DNA of 64,000 nt from NCBI GenBank assembly GCA_022010095.1, contig CP091739.1:372001-436000 (forward strand), given 5' to 3'. Below the pieces are notes generated by a model. It had not been told where the DNA came from, made no database searches, and saw only the letters and a program-made list of their open reading frames with translations. This stretch comes from Clostridium sp. (GTDB lineage: Bacteria > Bacillota_I > Bacilli_A > RF39 > UBA660). Positions 41,506 through 53,270 of this stretch are shown here, piece after piece. The position numbers were made by a program, and so were the translations under genes. Numbering within the stretch: the first letter of the stretch is position 1; each line of letters opens with the position of its first letter.

Positions 41506-43698
41506 CTATCGTCTGTTTTTATATATTTTTCTTTTAATTTTTACTTCTAAAGTCACATTTAAATCTATTTCGGTATCTTCTTTTTATATTAAATGAATCA
41601 ACATAACCAGTTCCTTCAAATGTAACATTTAAATTAATTAGTTTAGCAAATGTAAGAACATCGTTTCTTGACCAACCTTTTATATTAGGCATTTTATATT
41701 TATTATCATTTGTAAGTAAGAATACTTTATTATTTACATTAAGTGTTACTCCTTTGTTTGGATATTGTTTTTATTATTTTTTTCACCTTCACCTATTATT
41801 ACTGATTCCATATTATTGTTTTTCTAATATTAAAGCAGAAGAGTCAGCATCTTTATTTATGAAAGATTCTACTGTATATGATTTAGATTCACTTGATTCT
41901 TTATTACCATATATATTTAAGTAAGTAGATACATTTTTAACAAGATTTTTGATAGCTTTTTTCATTGTACTTGATTTAGATGTTTTGGATATTGCTGTAT
42001 AAATTATGATTTCTGGGTCTTCTCCTGGAAATAAAGCTGCGAAACTTTTTAGAGTGTTTTTGTCACCCTTTAAATAACCACCTTTTTGGTGAAGCTATTT
42101 CTGCAGTACCTGTTTTACCTACTAAATCTATACCTTTTATGTAATAACCAGTACCTGTTGACATTTTAGCACTACCATCTACTACACCTCTCATTATTTT
42201 TTTATAAGTTTGTTTACTGTTTCTTCACTACATATTTTTTTCTTATTTCAGTTTTTTTCATTTTTCTAAAAACTATTTCGTTTGTTTCACTATTGACTAT
42301 TTTTGAAATAATATATGGCTTTATCATTGTTCCATTATTAGAAAGTGTTGTTAGTGCTTGTAATATTTGCATTGCATTAACTGTTATACCTTGACCATAT
42401 GAAGCACTAGCTACTTCTGTATTATATTTAAAGTTAATAGTACCAGCACTTTCGTTAGGAAAAGGAAGTCCTGTTTTAGTACCAAATCCAAGATTAGAAT
42501 AAAAATCTTTTAATTTAGCACGACCAAGTGTTAACGCAAGTTTTTGAAGCAGCAACGTTTGATGAGCCCATAAAGCCTTGATCATAAGTAATATTTCCCC
42601 AACCAACTCTATTCCAATCTTTAATAATAGCATCATCTACTTTAAGTTGACCACTTTTAAATGTTTCATCTCCATCATATATACCATTTTCCATAGCGGC
42701 CATAAAACTAAATATTTTCATAACACTACCTGGCTCATATAAATTTGCAGAAAATGGATCATAATAAGATTTAATTTCTAACGTATTATTATTAAAACTT
42801 GGTGTTGATGCGATAGCAAGTATTTCACCTGTTTTAGCATTCATAACAGCAATAGTTGCCCACTCAGGATTACCTTCTTCAATAGTAGACATAGCTTCTT
42901 CAGCAAACATTTGAATATTTGTATCTATTGTTAAATATATATCATTACCTGAAACACTTTTCTTTTCAATAGTGGGTGTACTTGTTATTTGATAACCTTG
43001 TAAATCAGATTGATATTCAATATATCCATTAGTACCAGTAAGTTCATCATTATAATAAAGTTCAAGTCCCATTTCACCAGCATAAGCACCTTCACTATTA
43101 GTTTTAGCATATCCAAGAGTGTAACTTAAAAAGTCTCCATTAGGATAATATCTTTTAGTGCTAGATAAAAAATCTATGCCAGGTAAATCAAGATCTTCAA
43201 TTTGATCTTTTAATAACTCTGTAATACCTCTACCACCAGGACCAAGTTCTACTTGATATGGTACTTTTTTTACACATTCTGTTTTATCTTCATTACAACT
43301 TTCATATGTAGAATTTAATAATTTTAAAAATTTTTTTCTTTAGTCATATTGATAAGTGGACTTAAAAAGTTCAGCAGTCTTTTCTTTATCAACAACATGA
43401 TATGGTCTTTCAGGATCTTTAGTCCTTGATGGATCTAAATAAGCAATTACAGTATAACTATTTACATCCTTAGCAAGAACTTCACCTTCTTTAGAATAAA
43501 TAGTTCCTCTTTTTGCATATAATATCTTCTTACGAGTATCTCTTGCATTTGCAAAAACACTTAATTTATTATCTCCAACATATATATGATGTGTTCCTAT
43601 ATATAAAAAGTTTAACAATTAAACAGGCAAAAAAAATAAAAAAACACAAAAATAATTATAAAGATTGTACTTATATTAACTATTCTTGTCTTATTCAT
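41506..43698 (-). CDS. Class B penicillin-binding protein with PASTA domain (FtsI/SpoVD type)
   Basis: About 725 residues. N-terminal helix; dimer domain with AKRGTIYSKEGEVLAKDV and GPGGRGITELLKDQ; transpeptidase with LYEPGSVMKIFSF (SxxK), GSSNVAASK (SxN) and VGKTGTAEIASP (KTGT), all intact. A C-terminal PASTA unit reads MPNIKGWSRNDVLTFAKL. It cross-links septal or cortex peptidoglycan. Position after rsmH-ftsL identifies the ftsI/spoVD slot; the single gene may serve both. GAGGTG precedes the ATG, which overlaps the ftsL stop (ATGA). More than ten run-length errors. Confidence 0.9.
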
Positions 43699-44010
43699 TT
43701 ATTTACACCTCTTATTTTTATTGTTCTAATATTATCATTATTATACTCTAATCCAAAAGGTATCTGCAACTTCCATTGTATTATCTAAAGAAGAAAGTTC
43801 ATCAATTTTTCATTTTCATACCTAAATTTAATTTCTTTTTGTGATTCAATTTTTAGTTTTTTTAATCTTTGAAGTTCAGAGTTACTTGTTTTGAAGGTTA
43901 GCATTTAACATAAAAATTTCCCAAGACAGAGAGAATTGTAAAAAAACACTATTCCAAATATAAAAATACTTTTTCTACTTTCAATTTTTATAACCCTTTT
44001 TCTTCTTCAT
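43695..44010 (-). CDS. ftsL: FtsL-like division protein
   Basis: About 103 residues. Basic start (MKKKKGYKIESRK), one helix (SIFIFGIVFFTILSVLG), then a leucine-rich coiled coil (LQRLKKLKIESQKEIK) and a short C-terminal part (DTFGLEYNNDNIRTIKIRGV). Size, topology and place between rsmH and the PBP identify FtsL. Four run-length errors. Weak ribosome site. Confidence 0.75.
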
Positions 44011-44017
44011 TATATTT

Positions 44018-44939
44018 TTATCTTACCCTTTCGATTACTCTTAATTTAGAACTTCTACTTCTATTATTATCACCAAGTTCATCTTCTGTTGGTGTTAATT
44101 TAACTATTTTACGAGCTCTTGCCTTTAATTCCTCTGGAACTATTGGTAATTTATAAGCATTTATATCATCATTACATAATTTATTAAATACATGAGCAAC
44201 TATTTTTATCTTCAAGTGAATGAAAACTAATAACTGATAATCTTCCACCTACTTTAAGTAAATCAAATGCATTCATTAATGAATCTTCTAATATATCAAG
44301 TTCATGATTTACTTCAATTCTTATTGCTTGAAATACTTTTTCTAGCCGGATGACTCTTATTTCTATAACTAATTGGTACACTATTTTTTTAATAATTTCA
44401 GCAAGTTCTAACGTTGTATTAATAGGTCTATTTTTCTATTATTGATTTAGCAATACTTTTTAGAATATTTTTTTCTTCACCATATTTATAGAATATACTA
44501 ACTAGTTTATCATAACTATATTCATTCACAACTATTTTAGCATTTAGTGGATTACTTTTATCCATTCTCATATCAAGTTCTGCATCCTTATGAAAGCTAA
44601 AACCTCTATCTGCTTCATCTAGTTGTGGACTAGATACTCCAAGATCAAACATTATACCATCAACATCTTCATCAATATAGTCTTTCATATTACAAAAAGT
44701 TACTTTTTTTATAATTTTGAAATTACTACCTATTTTTTTGATAGTTTTTTTCTTTTTGAATATTCTATTGCTTCAGCATCTTGATCAAAAGGCGAAAAAG
44801 AAACCCCTTTTTCATTCAATCTCTTTAGTACTTCGCCTGAATGTCCTGCATACCCTAGAGTTGCATCAACATAAGTCCCGTCTTCATGAATATTCAAATA
44901 ATTTATTACCTCATCTAATAATACACTTTTATGCTTCAT
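44018..44939 (-). CDS. rsmH: 16S rRNA (cytosine-1402-N4)-methyltransferase RsmH
   Basis: About 308 residues. [20 protein letters not shown], then [16 protein letters not shown] (SAM-binding), [32 protein letters not shown], a [15 protein letters not shown] block and [17 protein letters not shown], all in family order. The enzyme methylates the ribosomal P-site nucleotide. Its ATG lies inside the last codons of mraZ. Several run-length errors, none in a motif. Confidence 0.95.
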
Positions 44940-45370
44940 AATTCATATCGAAGATATCTTCAGCAATACTAGCTAAATCTTCTTCATTCTCCTTCATATA
45001 ATTATTAAATTCTTCTAGACTCCAAATTTCAAGTCGTTCATTTACGCCAATAATTACACATTCTTTATCAATATTGGCGTAATGAACTAACGGTGAGGTA
45101 ATATTAATTCGACCTTGTTTATCGAATTCAATTAAAGAAGCGGAACCTATGAAAGACCTTTCAAAGGCTCTTACATTTTTTTCTGGTAAATTGTAATGTG
45201 CTAAGTTTATTTACTATCTTTTCGAAGTTTGAAAGAGAATATACAAATAAACACTTATCAAGTCCTTTAGTAATAACGTACTTTTTCACCAAGTTCATTT
45301 CTAAACTTAGATGGAATAATTAAACGTCCTTTTTTTCATCAAGATTATGATGAAATTCACCCATCAACAT
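44929..45370 (-). CDS. mraZ: MraZ transcriptional regulator
   Basis: About 145 residues. [20 protein letters not shown] opens the first SpoVT-AbrB-like half; [19 protein letters not shown] the second (DKQGR). MraZ represses the dcw cluster through repeats in its own promoter, which are present here. Ends MNYEA overlapping the rsmH start. Three run-length errors. Confidence 0.93.
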
Positions 45371-45382
45371 GATAAGAACACC

Positions 45383-45409
45383 CCACTTTCCACCACTTTG
45401 TTTCACTTC
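45383..45409 (-). promoter_or_regulatory. MraZ operator: three ten-base repeats
   Basis: On the minus strand GAAGTGA, AAAGTGG and AAAGTGG recur at exact ten-base period (plus-strand 45403-45409, 45393-45399, 45383-45389), directly before mraZ. This matches the AAAGTG-type MraZ boxes described for low-GC bacteria. Confidence 0.75.
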
Positions 45410-45486
45410 TTACTATAATCATACTATTTTTTTGTTCGCTTTTGTAAAGACCTGATGACAGAAAAAAATTGTAAAATTTATGTAAA

Positions 45487-45523
45487 AAAAAGCAATATAT
45501 TTCATTCCTATATTGCCTTTTTC
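45487..45523 (-). terminator. Terminator, possibly bidirectional
   Basis: GCAATATA/TATATTGC stem with a nine-base loop, eight A on one side and five T on the other. Confidence 0.7.
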
Positions 45524-45552
45524 TAAAAATATTTTTATTTTTTTAATTATTT

Positions 45553-45972
45553 TTATAATTCTAGTCTTAACACACTACCTTTTTTTCTCTTTCAATAAAT
45601 TTTTGTATCATAAAAACATATAATATTTATTTTTTTAACATAATCATACCCTACACTTGTAGAATTAGAATAATTAACAAATACATCATTTATATCATAA
45701 GAAATATTATATTTATTTAGTAACTCAATAACTCTATTTACATCACTTTCACTTGTATAAAATGATTTAAATATATCAGCAAACATTACATTTTCATTAA
45801 ACAAATGTTTAAATCTATCTAAATCCATATATCCATTATAAGCCTCTATATGCATAAGAACTGCATCATATTTTCTATGAATTATGATCACAATACAAGT
45901 AGATAAATCTCTAGTATATATAAATGAATTATCATTATTTACTATTCCATAATCATTAAGACCCACTAACAT
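45553..45972 (-). CDS. Hypothetical protein
   Basis: About 138 residues. GAGGAA precedes MLVGLNDYGIVNNDNSFIYT, followed by DLSTCIVIIIHRKYDAVLMH and IEAYNGYMDLDRFKHLF. The single Cys next to a Thr-rich strand and a downstream MHIE superficially recalls CheD-type deamidases, a resemblance I do not trust. Cytoplasmic. Directly after the ABC exporter pair. Confidence 0.5.
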
Positions 45973-45974
45973 AT

Positions 45975-47777
45975 TTATTCCTCGTTTAACTCAAACTGAC
46001 TATTATAAAGTTCATAATAATAACCTTTATTTTTTTAATAGTTCATTATGTGTCCCAATTTCTAATATTTCACCATTCTTGATAACAATTATTTTATCAC
46101 TACTTATAATAGTTGAAAGTCTATGAGCAATAACTATAGATGTTCTATTTTTTTAGTAAGATTATTCATAGATTTATTAATTATATATTCAATTCTTGTA
46201 TCAACATTAGAAGTTGCTTCATCAAGTATAAGTATTTCAGGATTACTTACGAGCGCTCTTGCTATAGTGAAAAGTTGTTTTTTTCACCTGCTGACATATT
46301 ATTAGTTTCTTCATTAATTACGAAGTTAATTCCACCTGGAAGTCCATCTATCATATGAAGTATCTTTGATTTAGATAATATTTTATGAAGTTTATCGTCA
46401 TCAATTTTATTATCAAATATGATATTTTCCTTAATAGTACCTTCAAATAACCATGTATCTTGAAGTACCATACCTATCTTTTTTTCTATACTCATAAAGA
46501 AATCTATATCTCTTATATCTATTCCATCTATAAGAATTTGTCCATCATAATGTTTATGGAAATTCATAAGTAAGTTAACTATTGTTGTTTTACCAGCACC
46601 AGTTTTACCAACGAGTGCTATCTTTTTCACCTTTATTTATTTTTTTAGATTAAAGTTATTTAATACTTTTTTTGCCTTCAACATATCCAAATGTTACATT
46701 TTTTTAAATTCTATTGAATTATTGAATGTAAATTCTTTTTATAGTACCATTTTTCTTCTTCTGGTAAATTTAATATTTCATTAATTCTATCTACTGAAGC
46801 AATAGCCATTTGAAGATTCGCTATTACTTGAGCTATAACATTCATTGGTCTATTAAAGTCTTTCATATATTGTATAAATGATTGTATAGCTCCAAGTCTC
46901 ATATTACCTTTAATAACACTAATACTACCAACACATACAATAACTATATAATTTAAATTACCTATCATTTTTATTAAATGGAACAGCAAGACTACTATAA
47001 AAAAACTACTTTTTAAATCCATAATCAGCTAGTTCACTACTTACTTTATCAAATCTCTTATTAAAATATTTTTTTCTTTATTAAATGATTTAATAACATC
47101 ATTATTAGTAACACTTTCTTCTACAAAAAGAGTTAACATTGCCTATTGCACTTTGATTAAGTTCAAAATACTTTTTGAGTTCTTTTTTTACTACAAATGA
47201 TAATAAGAAATACGTTATAGGAACTGCAACTATAGTAAGTAATGCAAGTTTGACATCAAGAACAAACATCATTATGATAACACCTATTATTAATGAAACA
47301 TTATATACAAGTTCAGGTATTATTTCTGTAATATTATCAGTAAGTCTTTCTACATCATTAGTTATTTTACTTATGATATCTCCTTTTTTCATACCATCAA
47401 TTGTACGTAGTTTAGTAACATTTATTTTATCAATTAATTTACGTCTTAAATCATATCCAATTTCTTGTCCTACTTTACTAGATAAATAACTTTTTCATAT
47501 ATGTACATACTGCATCAATAACATAACATGAAAGTACTATTAAAAGTATTTTTAACTATATATGGAACATTAAAATCAGTATTAAGCTTTAATGATTCAT
47601 ATAAACTATCAGTCGCATAGCCTAGAAAATATGGTGCTAGTGAACTAAATATAGCTGCAAGTAAGCAAAAATAATATTATAAGTATATAAGTATTTCTAT
47701 ATCCTTTAGTAATGCTAATAGTTTTTAACAATCATTTCTTTAAATGTAGGTGCTTTCTTTTTCATTCTTTTTTTCAT
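45975..47777 (-). CDS. ABC exporter subunit 2 (half-transporter)
   Basis: About 600 residues. Basic start [15 protein letters not shown], six-helix membrane domain, then an ATPase: [20 protein letters not shown] (Walker A), [10 protein letters not shown] (signature with MSAGE in place of LSGGQ), [16 protein letters not shown] (Walker B with Glu) and VIAHRLSTI (H loop). A degenerate signature here paired with a canonical one in subunit 1 is typical of asymmetric heterodimeric multidrug-type exporters. Start overlaps the stop of subunit 1 (ATGA). Substrate unknown. Many run errors. Confidence 0.85.
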
Positions 47778-49511
47778 GATAACACCTCTCTTTTCTGTGA
47801 TTCAATAAATTCTCTAAATACTTTACTATTATTAGAAAGTTCTTCATAGTTACCAATACTTTCTACTTTACCCTCATCAATAACTATAATTTTTATCACT
47901 ATCTTTAATAGTACCCACTCTTTGAGTAACTAAAATTACCATTTTATCACTATAGTTTTTTTAGCAATAGATTTTTCTTATCTTTTTTTATCTGTTATAT
48001 AATCTACTGCTGAAAATGAATCATCAAAAAAGTAAACATTCTCCTCCACTTAAGAGTGCTCTTGCAATAGACATTCTTTGTTTTTGACCACCACTTAAGT
48101 TAACAGCTGATTGCTCTACTTTAAAGTCATATCCTTCAGCATTTTTATCAATAAAATCTTTAATTTCAGCATCTTCCATAACAGAATCTAATACATTTTT
48201 ATTAACCTTTTTATCAAAAACTAAATTTTCACGAATAGAACCCTTAAATAATAATGTTTTTTGAGGAGTATACGCAAATATATTTCTAAGTGATTCAAGA
48301 TCATATTCACTTATGTTTATACCATTAATAAGTATTTCTCCACTTGTCGCATCTATATGTCGAAGTAATAAATTTATTATAGTTGTTTTTACCTGATGCA
48401 CTAGATCCAATAATACCAACATTCTCACCTTTTTTTCTATTCTAAATGATATATTACGAAGTACATCTTCTTTTGCTTTTATCATATCTAAAACATACAT
48501 TTTTTTAAATTCTATACTTTCTAAATTAGTAAGTTTTTATTTTTACCAGTGTTTTTCAATACTTATATCAGTCACAAGTACTTCGTTTATTCTTTTAAAT
48601 GATACTACTACTCTTGGTATATTAAGTATTATAACAAGTAACATAGAGAAACTCATAAGCACAGTAGCCATATATTGAATAAATGCCATCATAGATCCTA
48701 TTTCAACATTACCTACCCTAATATAATCAATTGATACATAAATAATAATAATAGTTGCTATATCAATAATAAGAACCATTAAAGGTTGTATCAAATATAA
48801 TATCTTATTTAAGAATATATTTAATTTCATATTTTTCAGTGTTAACTTTATCAAATCTTTTTCTTAAAATAATTTTGTTTATTAAATGCTTTAATAACAC
48901 GAAGTCCACCAAGTATTTCTCTTGATGATGCATTAAGTTTATCAAGTAGCTTTTGTAATACTTCAAATTTAGGAAATACAAGTATAAATATAGTTATTAA
49001 ACATATAAGAAGTATTATAACTGCATACATAACAATAGGTGCGAGTGTTGGAGCAGTTTTGTATCCCATAATAGCCGCACCTATTCCCATGATAGGTGCA
49101 AATATAATAAGTCTTAAACCAAAAGAAAAAAATTGCTTGTAATATTACTTACATTATTAGTACTTCTTGTTATTAATGTAGAAGCACCAAATTTATCAAT
49201 TTCTCTTTTTGCTAAAACTATTGATTTTTAGTATATAGTTCTTTCCTTATCTTATAACCTAATTTATTAGAAAACTTAGCTGTACTATAAACAACAAGTA
49301 CATGTGATATTAAACATATAATTGTTGTAATAAACATAACTATAGCCTCTTTTTGTTATAAAACTAATATTACCACTACTAATACCAACATCAATGATCT
49401 TACTCATAAGAGTTGGTAAATATAATTCACAAAAATACTTGAGAAATAGAAAATATAATCATAATAAATATATACTTCTTAAGGCTTCCCATTAATTTAA
49501 ATATTTTTCAT
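47774..49511 (-). CDS. ABC exporter subunit 1 (half-transporter)
   Basis: About 575 residues. Membrane domain with PIMGIGAAIMGYKTAPTLAP, SSREILGGLRVIKAFNK (coupling helix region) and IRVGNVEIGSMMAFIQY. ATPase with a Walker A broken by run errors (ASGKTTIINLLLRHIDA), a Q loop at FAYTPQKTLLFKGSIREN and signature NLSGGQKQRMSIARAL. After ECLLFDDS the Walker B lacks the usual Glu (DDS), so this subunit probably carries the degenerate catalytic site. Partner of the next gene. AAAGGG precedes the ATG. Confidence 0.85.
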
Positions 49512-49526
49512 TATAAACCCTTTCAA

Positions 49527-50621
49527 TCAAATTATCATATTAATTATTTCATTCATTACATATATCTTATCTTCAGGTATATATAACATATCATCTTTAT
49601 ATATGACATATCCTTTTTTTAATAACTTCTTCAAATTTAAATACTTTTAAATATATTTCCTTTTAAACTTATTATGGAAATGTGTGACTGATATACCGTC
49701 TAATTTACGTAATCCAAGTATTACTTCATTTTTCCATTTCTTCTATACTTGATACAAGTAATTCATTAAGTCTATAATCACTTCGTAAATATTTATTCAT
49801 ATTTCTAGTATTTTTCATATCTCATTTCATTAATGTAACCATGTGCACCTAGTCCAAAGCCATAATATTCTTCATTATTCCAATAAATTAAATTGTGCAC
49901 ACTTTCATATCCAGGAAGAGCAAAATTACTAACTTCATAATGATGAAATCCACATTTTCTAAGTTTCTTACATATATATTTATATGAATTAAAATCTACT
50001 TGTTCACTTATAGGTTTAGTTTTTTCATTATAAAGCATAGTATGTTCTTCAATAATAAGTGAATATGTACTTATATGAGAAATACCAAGTTTAATCATAT
50101 TCTTAATATCGCTCTTAAAAAAACATGACTTGTATCTTTAATAGTCGCATATATTAAGTCAACATTAATATTATTAAATCCATATTTTTTTAACAAGTGA
50201 AATATTATTAAATATTTCTTTCTTATTATGATTTCTATTTAAATATTTAAGTTTATCTTTATTAAAAACTTTCTACTCCAATACTAATTCTATTCACATG
50301 ATTATCTTTTTAATATAGTGAGTAATTCTTCATTAATATCATCTATATTACATTCAAATGTAAACTCAGCATCACAAGATATTTTAAACTTATTAATGAT
50401 TCTAAATAGTTTATTTAAGTTATCAGTATCAAGTGATGATGGAGTTCCACCTCCTACATATATAGTTTTAACAGTATCACCTTCATAATACATATCTATT
50501 TCTTTTTCTAAATAATCTAGATATATATTTGAAAGTTCTTTATTATAATACATCTTGCAAAAAAATCACAATAAGAACAAATATTCCTACAGAATGGAAT
50601 ATGTATATATACACCTCTCAT
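49527..50621 (-). CDS. hemW: HemW-type radical SAM protein
   Basis: About 360 residues. MRGVYIHIPFCRNICSYCDF gives CxxxCxxC; IYVGGGTPSSL, AEFTFECNIDD, INRISIGVESFNK-like, HISTYSLIIEEHTM and HNLIYWNNEEYYGFGLGAHG follow, the last being diagnostic for HemW over HemN. HemW handles heme delivery and is often mis-annotated as coproporphyrinogen oxidase. GAGG precedes the ATG. Adjacent to the ABC pair by 16 bases. Several run errors. Confidence 0.88.
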
Positions 50622-50666
50622 AATTATTACCTCATGTATATTGTATCAAATTTAAAATCAAAATAA

Positions 50667-50702
50667 AAGATAATTGAGTTAAGAATATCAATTATCTTTT
50701 AA
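50667..50702 (-). terminator. Terminator after the four-paralogue cluster
   Basis: AAGATAATTGA/TCAATTATCTT long perfect stem with a ten-base loop and T run; the stop of the last paralogue is within it. Confidence 0.75.
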
Positions 50703-51215
50703 CAATTTCAAGTGTTTTTAACATGTTTAAAATCTTCAAGAATTTTTTTGCATCAAAAAGAAGTTCTTTCAATACAAGAATTATATCCTCTTTTATGAGA
50801 CCAAGATCCATCTATATTTTTGTCTTAAAAAAATGAAAGTCATCAAAGGATTTTTAAGAATGATATTTTTATATCCACCATGACTATTATATGCATCATT
50901 ATTTGTTTCATAGTAATCAACACCTAAAAAATCTAAATCACTTCTTAAATTGTCATAGCAAACATCTATATCATTAGAATATTCTTTTCCACTTAAGAAA
51001 CCAACATCCTGTGGAAATTCATGTTTACCTTTTGAATAATATGCTCTTACAAACGCTCTAGGTGTTGGTAACATTAAAGCATAACAATAACAATTGCCTT
51101 CAGTATAAAGTTTCCATTTATAATCTTTTTCAAAAGAAGGATTTTTCTTTACATAATCTAGTATATTCCCTTAAAAAAATTCTCTATATATCTTAAGTAA
51201 ATCAAGTTCGCTCAT
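50692..51215 (-). CDS. GNCY-family protein, copy a
   Basis: About 175 residues. MSELDLLKIYREF start, then EGNCYCYALMLPTPRAF, QDVGFLSGKEYSND, LRSDLDFLGVDYYETNND, HGGYKNIILKN, a DFHF.K segment and GSWSHKRGYNS, ending LKTLEIVKR. Cys in NCYCYAL and two His in DFHF and WSHK are conserved across all four copies. They could form a Cys-His active site of a papain or NlpC-like fold; that is inference. No signal peptide. Last of four in tandem. Confidence 0.6.
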
Positions 51216-51286
51216 GTATTCAAAAAGTAAACATTTTACTATAAAACTTCAATTAATTTTTAAATATTTTTTTCCATAAACTACCT

Positions 51287-51891
51287 CTATCTTGGCTTCA
51301 CTATTTCATAAGTCTTAACATAATCATAATCTCTATCTAATATAATAGGTAATTTTTTTCTAGTCTTATAATTTGATTACAATATCCTTTTTTTATGAGA
51401 CCACGTACTATCACTATTTTTTCTCTTACAAAATGAAAAATCATAGTAAGACCTAAATAATGCTATTTTATATCCTCCATGTATATTTTTTTACTATCAG
51501 GTTCGCACTCATAGAATTCAATATTTAAACATCTTAAATCACTTTCTAAAGCTCTTATTATACTTTTTTTCTATCATTAGAATATGGAAGTCCACTTATA
51601 AATCCTACATTATGTCTTAAAGTTCTACAAGAACTTTCAAAATATTTTTTACCTATTATTCTTGGAGTATTAAATCCCATCGCATAACAATAACAATTAC
51701 CATTTTTATAATCTTCTTTGTCTTCTATAAAAGATGGACTATTAAAACTTATTTTTCATACTTAATTTTTAAATATTTACGATATATCTTTAATACTTCA
51801 CATTCACTAAGCTTTTTCATCACTTTTTAAGTCTTAAATATAGCTTTTAACATCTCACTATATACTTTTTAATAATTCACTTTTTGCTCAT
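51287..51891 (-). CDS. GNCY-family protein, copy b
   Basis: About 200 residues, strongly broken by run errors. SECEVLKIYRKYLKIKYE, NGNCYCYAMGFNTPRII, HNVGFISGLPYSND, ALESDLRCLNIEFYECEPD, HGGYKIALF, DFHFVREK and TWSHKKGY, ending YVKTYEIVKPR. The ATG lies in AAAATGAGC, overlapping the stop of copy c. Same conserved Cys and His residues as its neighbours. Confidence 0.6.
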
Positions 51892-52584
51892 TTTAATAAC
51901 TTCCTTATATTAGGTTTAACTATTTCATAAGTTGTAACTAAATTATATTTAAATATTCTTTCACTAGATTTTTAATAGCTTCCTTATATCAGGTTTAACT
52001 ATTTCATAAGTTTTTAACTAAATTATATTTAAATATTCTTTCACTAGGTTCAACCCTTTCAATAGAACCACTATATCCCATCTTATGTGACCATTTCCCA
52101 TCAGAATCTTCTCTTATAAAATGAAAATCTTTACCTGAATTACAATATAATGATATTTTATAACCACCATGATTATTTATACTATCTATATCAGTTTCAT
52201 AATAATATATACCTAAAGAATCTAAATCACTTTTTTTAAATTATCAAGAAGTTTAGATGGCTTTAAAGAACATTCCTTTTCACTTATAAATCCAACATCA
52301 TGATGAAATGATAAAGGCAAATCTACATCATTACAAGCACTCATATATGCATTATAAAATTCTTCAGGTGTTGGTAACATTAATGCATAGCAATAACAAT
52401 TACCATTAAAATATAAAGGATTATTTTTATCAAATTCTGGATTCTTTATTGGTATAAGCATATATAATTTTAAATATCTCCTGTATAATTCATATATTTC
52501 TTTTTCTACTTACCCTGCCTATATTCTTACCTAAATATATTCTCATATATACAAGTTCTCTTAAAAATATCTTTTATATATCAT
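51888..52584 (-). CDS. GNCY-family protein, copy c, with duplicated C-terminus
   Basis: About 230 residues. MIYKRYFLRELVYMRIYLGK, EIYELYRRYLKLYM, FNGNCYCYALMLPTPEEF, HHDVGFISEKECSL, DLDSLGIYYYETD, HGGYKISLYCNSGKDFHFIR and GKWSHKMGYSGS. The final SERIFKYNLVKTYEIVKP.DI RKLLK block occurs twice in a row, making this copy about 25 residues longer than the others. GGAG precedes the ATG, which overlaps the stop of copy d (ATGA). Confidence 0.6.
51893..52045 (-). repeat. Tandem duplication of about 75 bases at the 3' end of copy c
   Basis: TTCCTTATATxAGGTTTAAC and the following CTATTTCATAAG...AATTATATTTAAATATTC...TCACTAG occur at 51893-51967 and again at about 51971-52045, with only a few base differences. 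Confidence 0.8.
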
Positions 52585-53172
52585 TTCTTACTCCTCACTA
52601 GTGGTTTCACTATTTCCATAGTTTTAACATATTCATATTCATCTAATAAGTACTTAGCCGGCTTAACTATTTCAACACCATTACTAAAACCATATTTATG
52701 AGACCAAGATCCATCACTATTTTTCTCTTATAAAATGAAAATCATTATCAGATTCATATAATGATATTTTATAACCACCATGTTCACATGGATCTTCATA
52801 ATCAACATCAAAATGTTTAATACCAAGAGAATCTAAATCACTTTCTAAATCAAACTCACATCTATCATAAGATGTAAAAAAAGTATGCATAAGACCAATA
52901 TTATATGGGAAAAACATTATACATTTTTCATCAAACATATGAGCAAATATTTCTGGACATCTAAGTCCTAATGCATAACTATAACAATTACCATATGGAT
53001 AACATGATTTATCCATATCGAAAGAAGGATTATTAAAACTAAGTTTCATACTAAGCTTAAGATAATCACGATATAATTTATATATATCACTACCTTTTAA
53101 AGATAAAGATTCATCATTAAGTTTTCTAAATATTTCAAGAATTTCATTTCTTACTTTATCAAATTCACTCAT
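52581..53172 (-). CDS. GNCY-family protein, copy d
   Basis: About 195 residues and the least damaged copy. MSEFDKVRNEILEIFRKLND, DIYKLYRDYLKLSMKLSF, YGNCYSYALGLRCPEIF, IGLMHTFFTSYDRCEF, LESDLDSLGIKHFDVDYE, HGGYKISLYESDNDFHFIRE and GSWSHKYGFSNG, ending TMEIVKPLVRSKK. First gene of the cluster, behind AAGGGG. Cytoplasmic by sequence. The WSHK.G..DFHF pattern is known to me from uncharacterised bacterial proteins only. Confidence 0.65.
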
Positions 53173-53244
53173 AGTTAACCTAACCCCTTAAGTAGCGTAT
53201 ATTATATCATATTTGATACATTGTGTCAATTTTAATTTAAAGAA

Positions 53245-53270
53245 AAAAAGATAGTATTTAAACTATCCTA
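53245..53270 (-). terminator. Terminator after third SPAFR gene
   Basis: GATAGT/ACTATC stem, loop TTTAAAT, seven T on the minus strand. Confidence 0.75.

Noticed and set aside
50692..53172. CRISPR-like or repeat array
   Set aside because: The repetition comes from paralogous genes, not from short spaced repeats.
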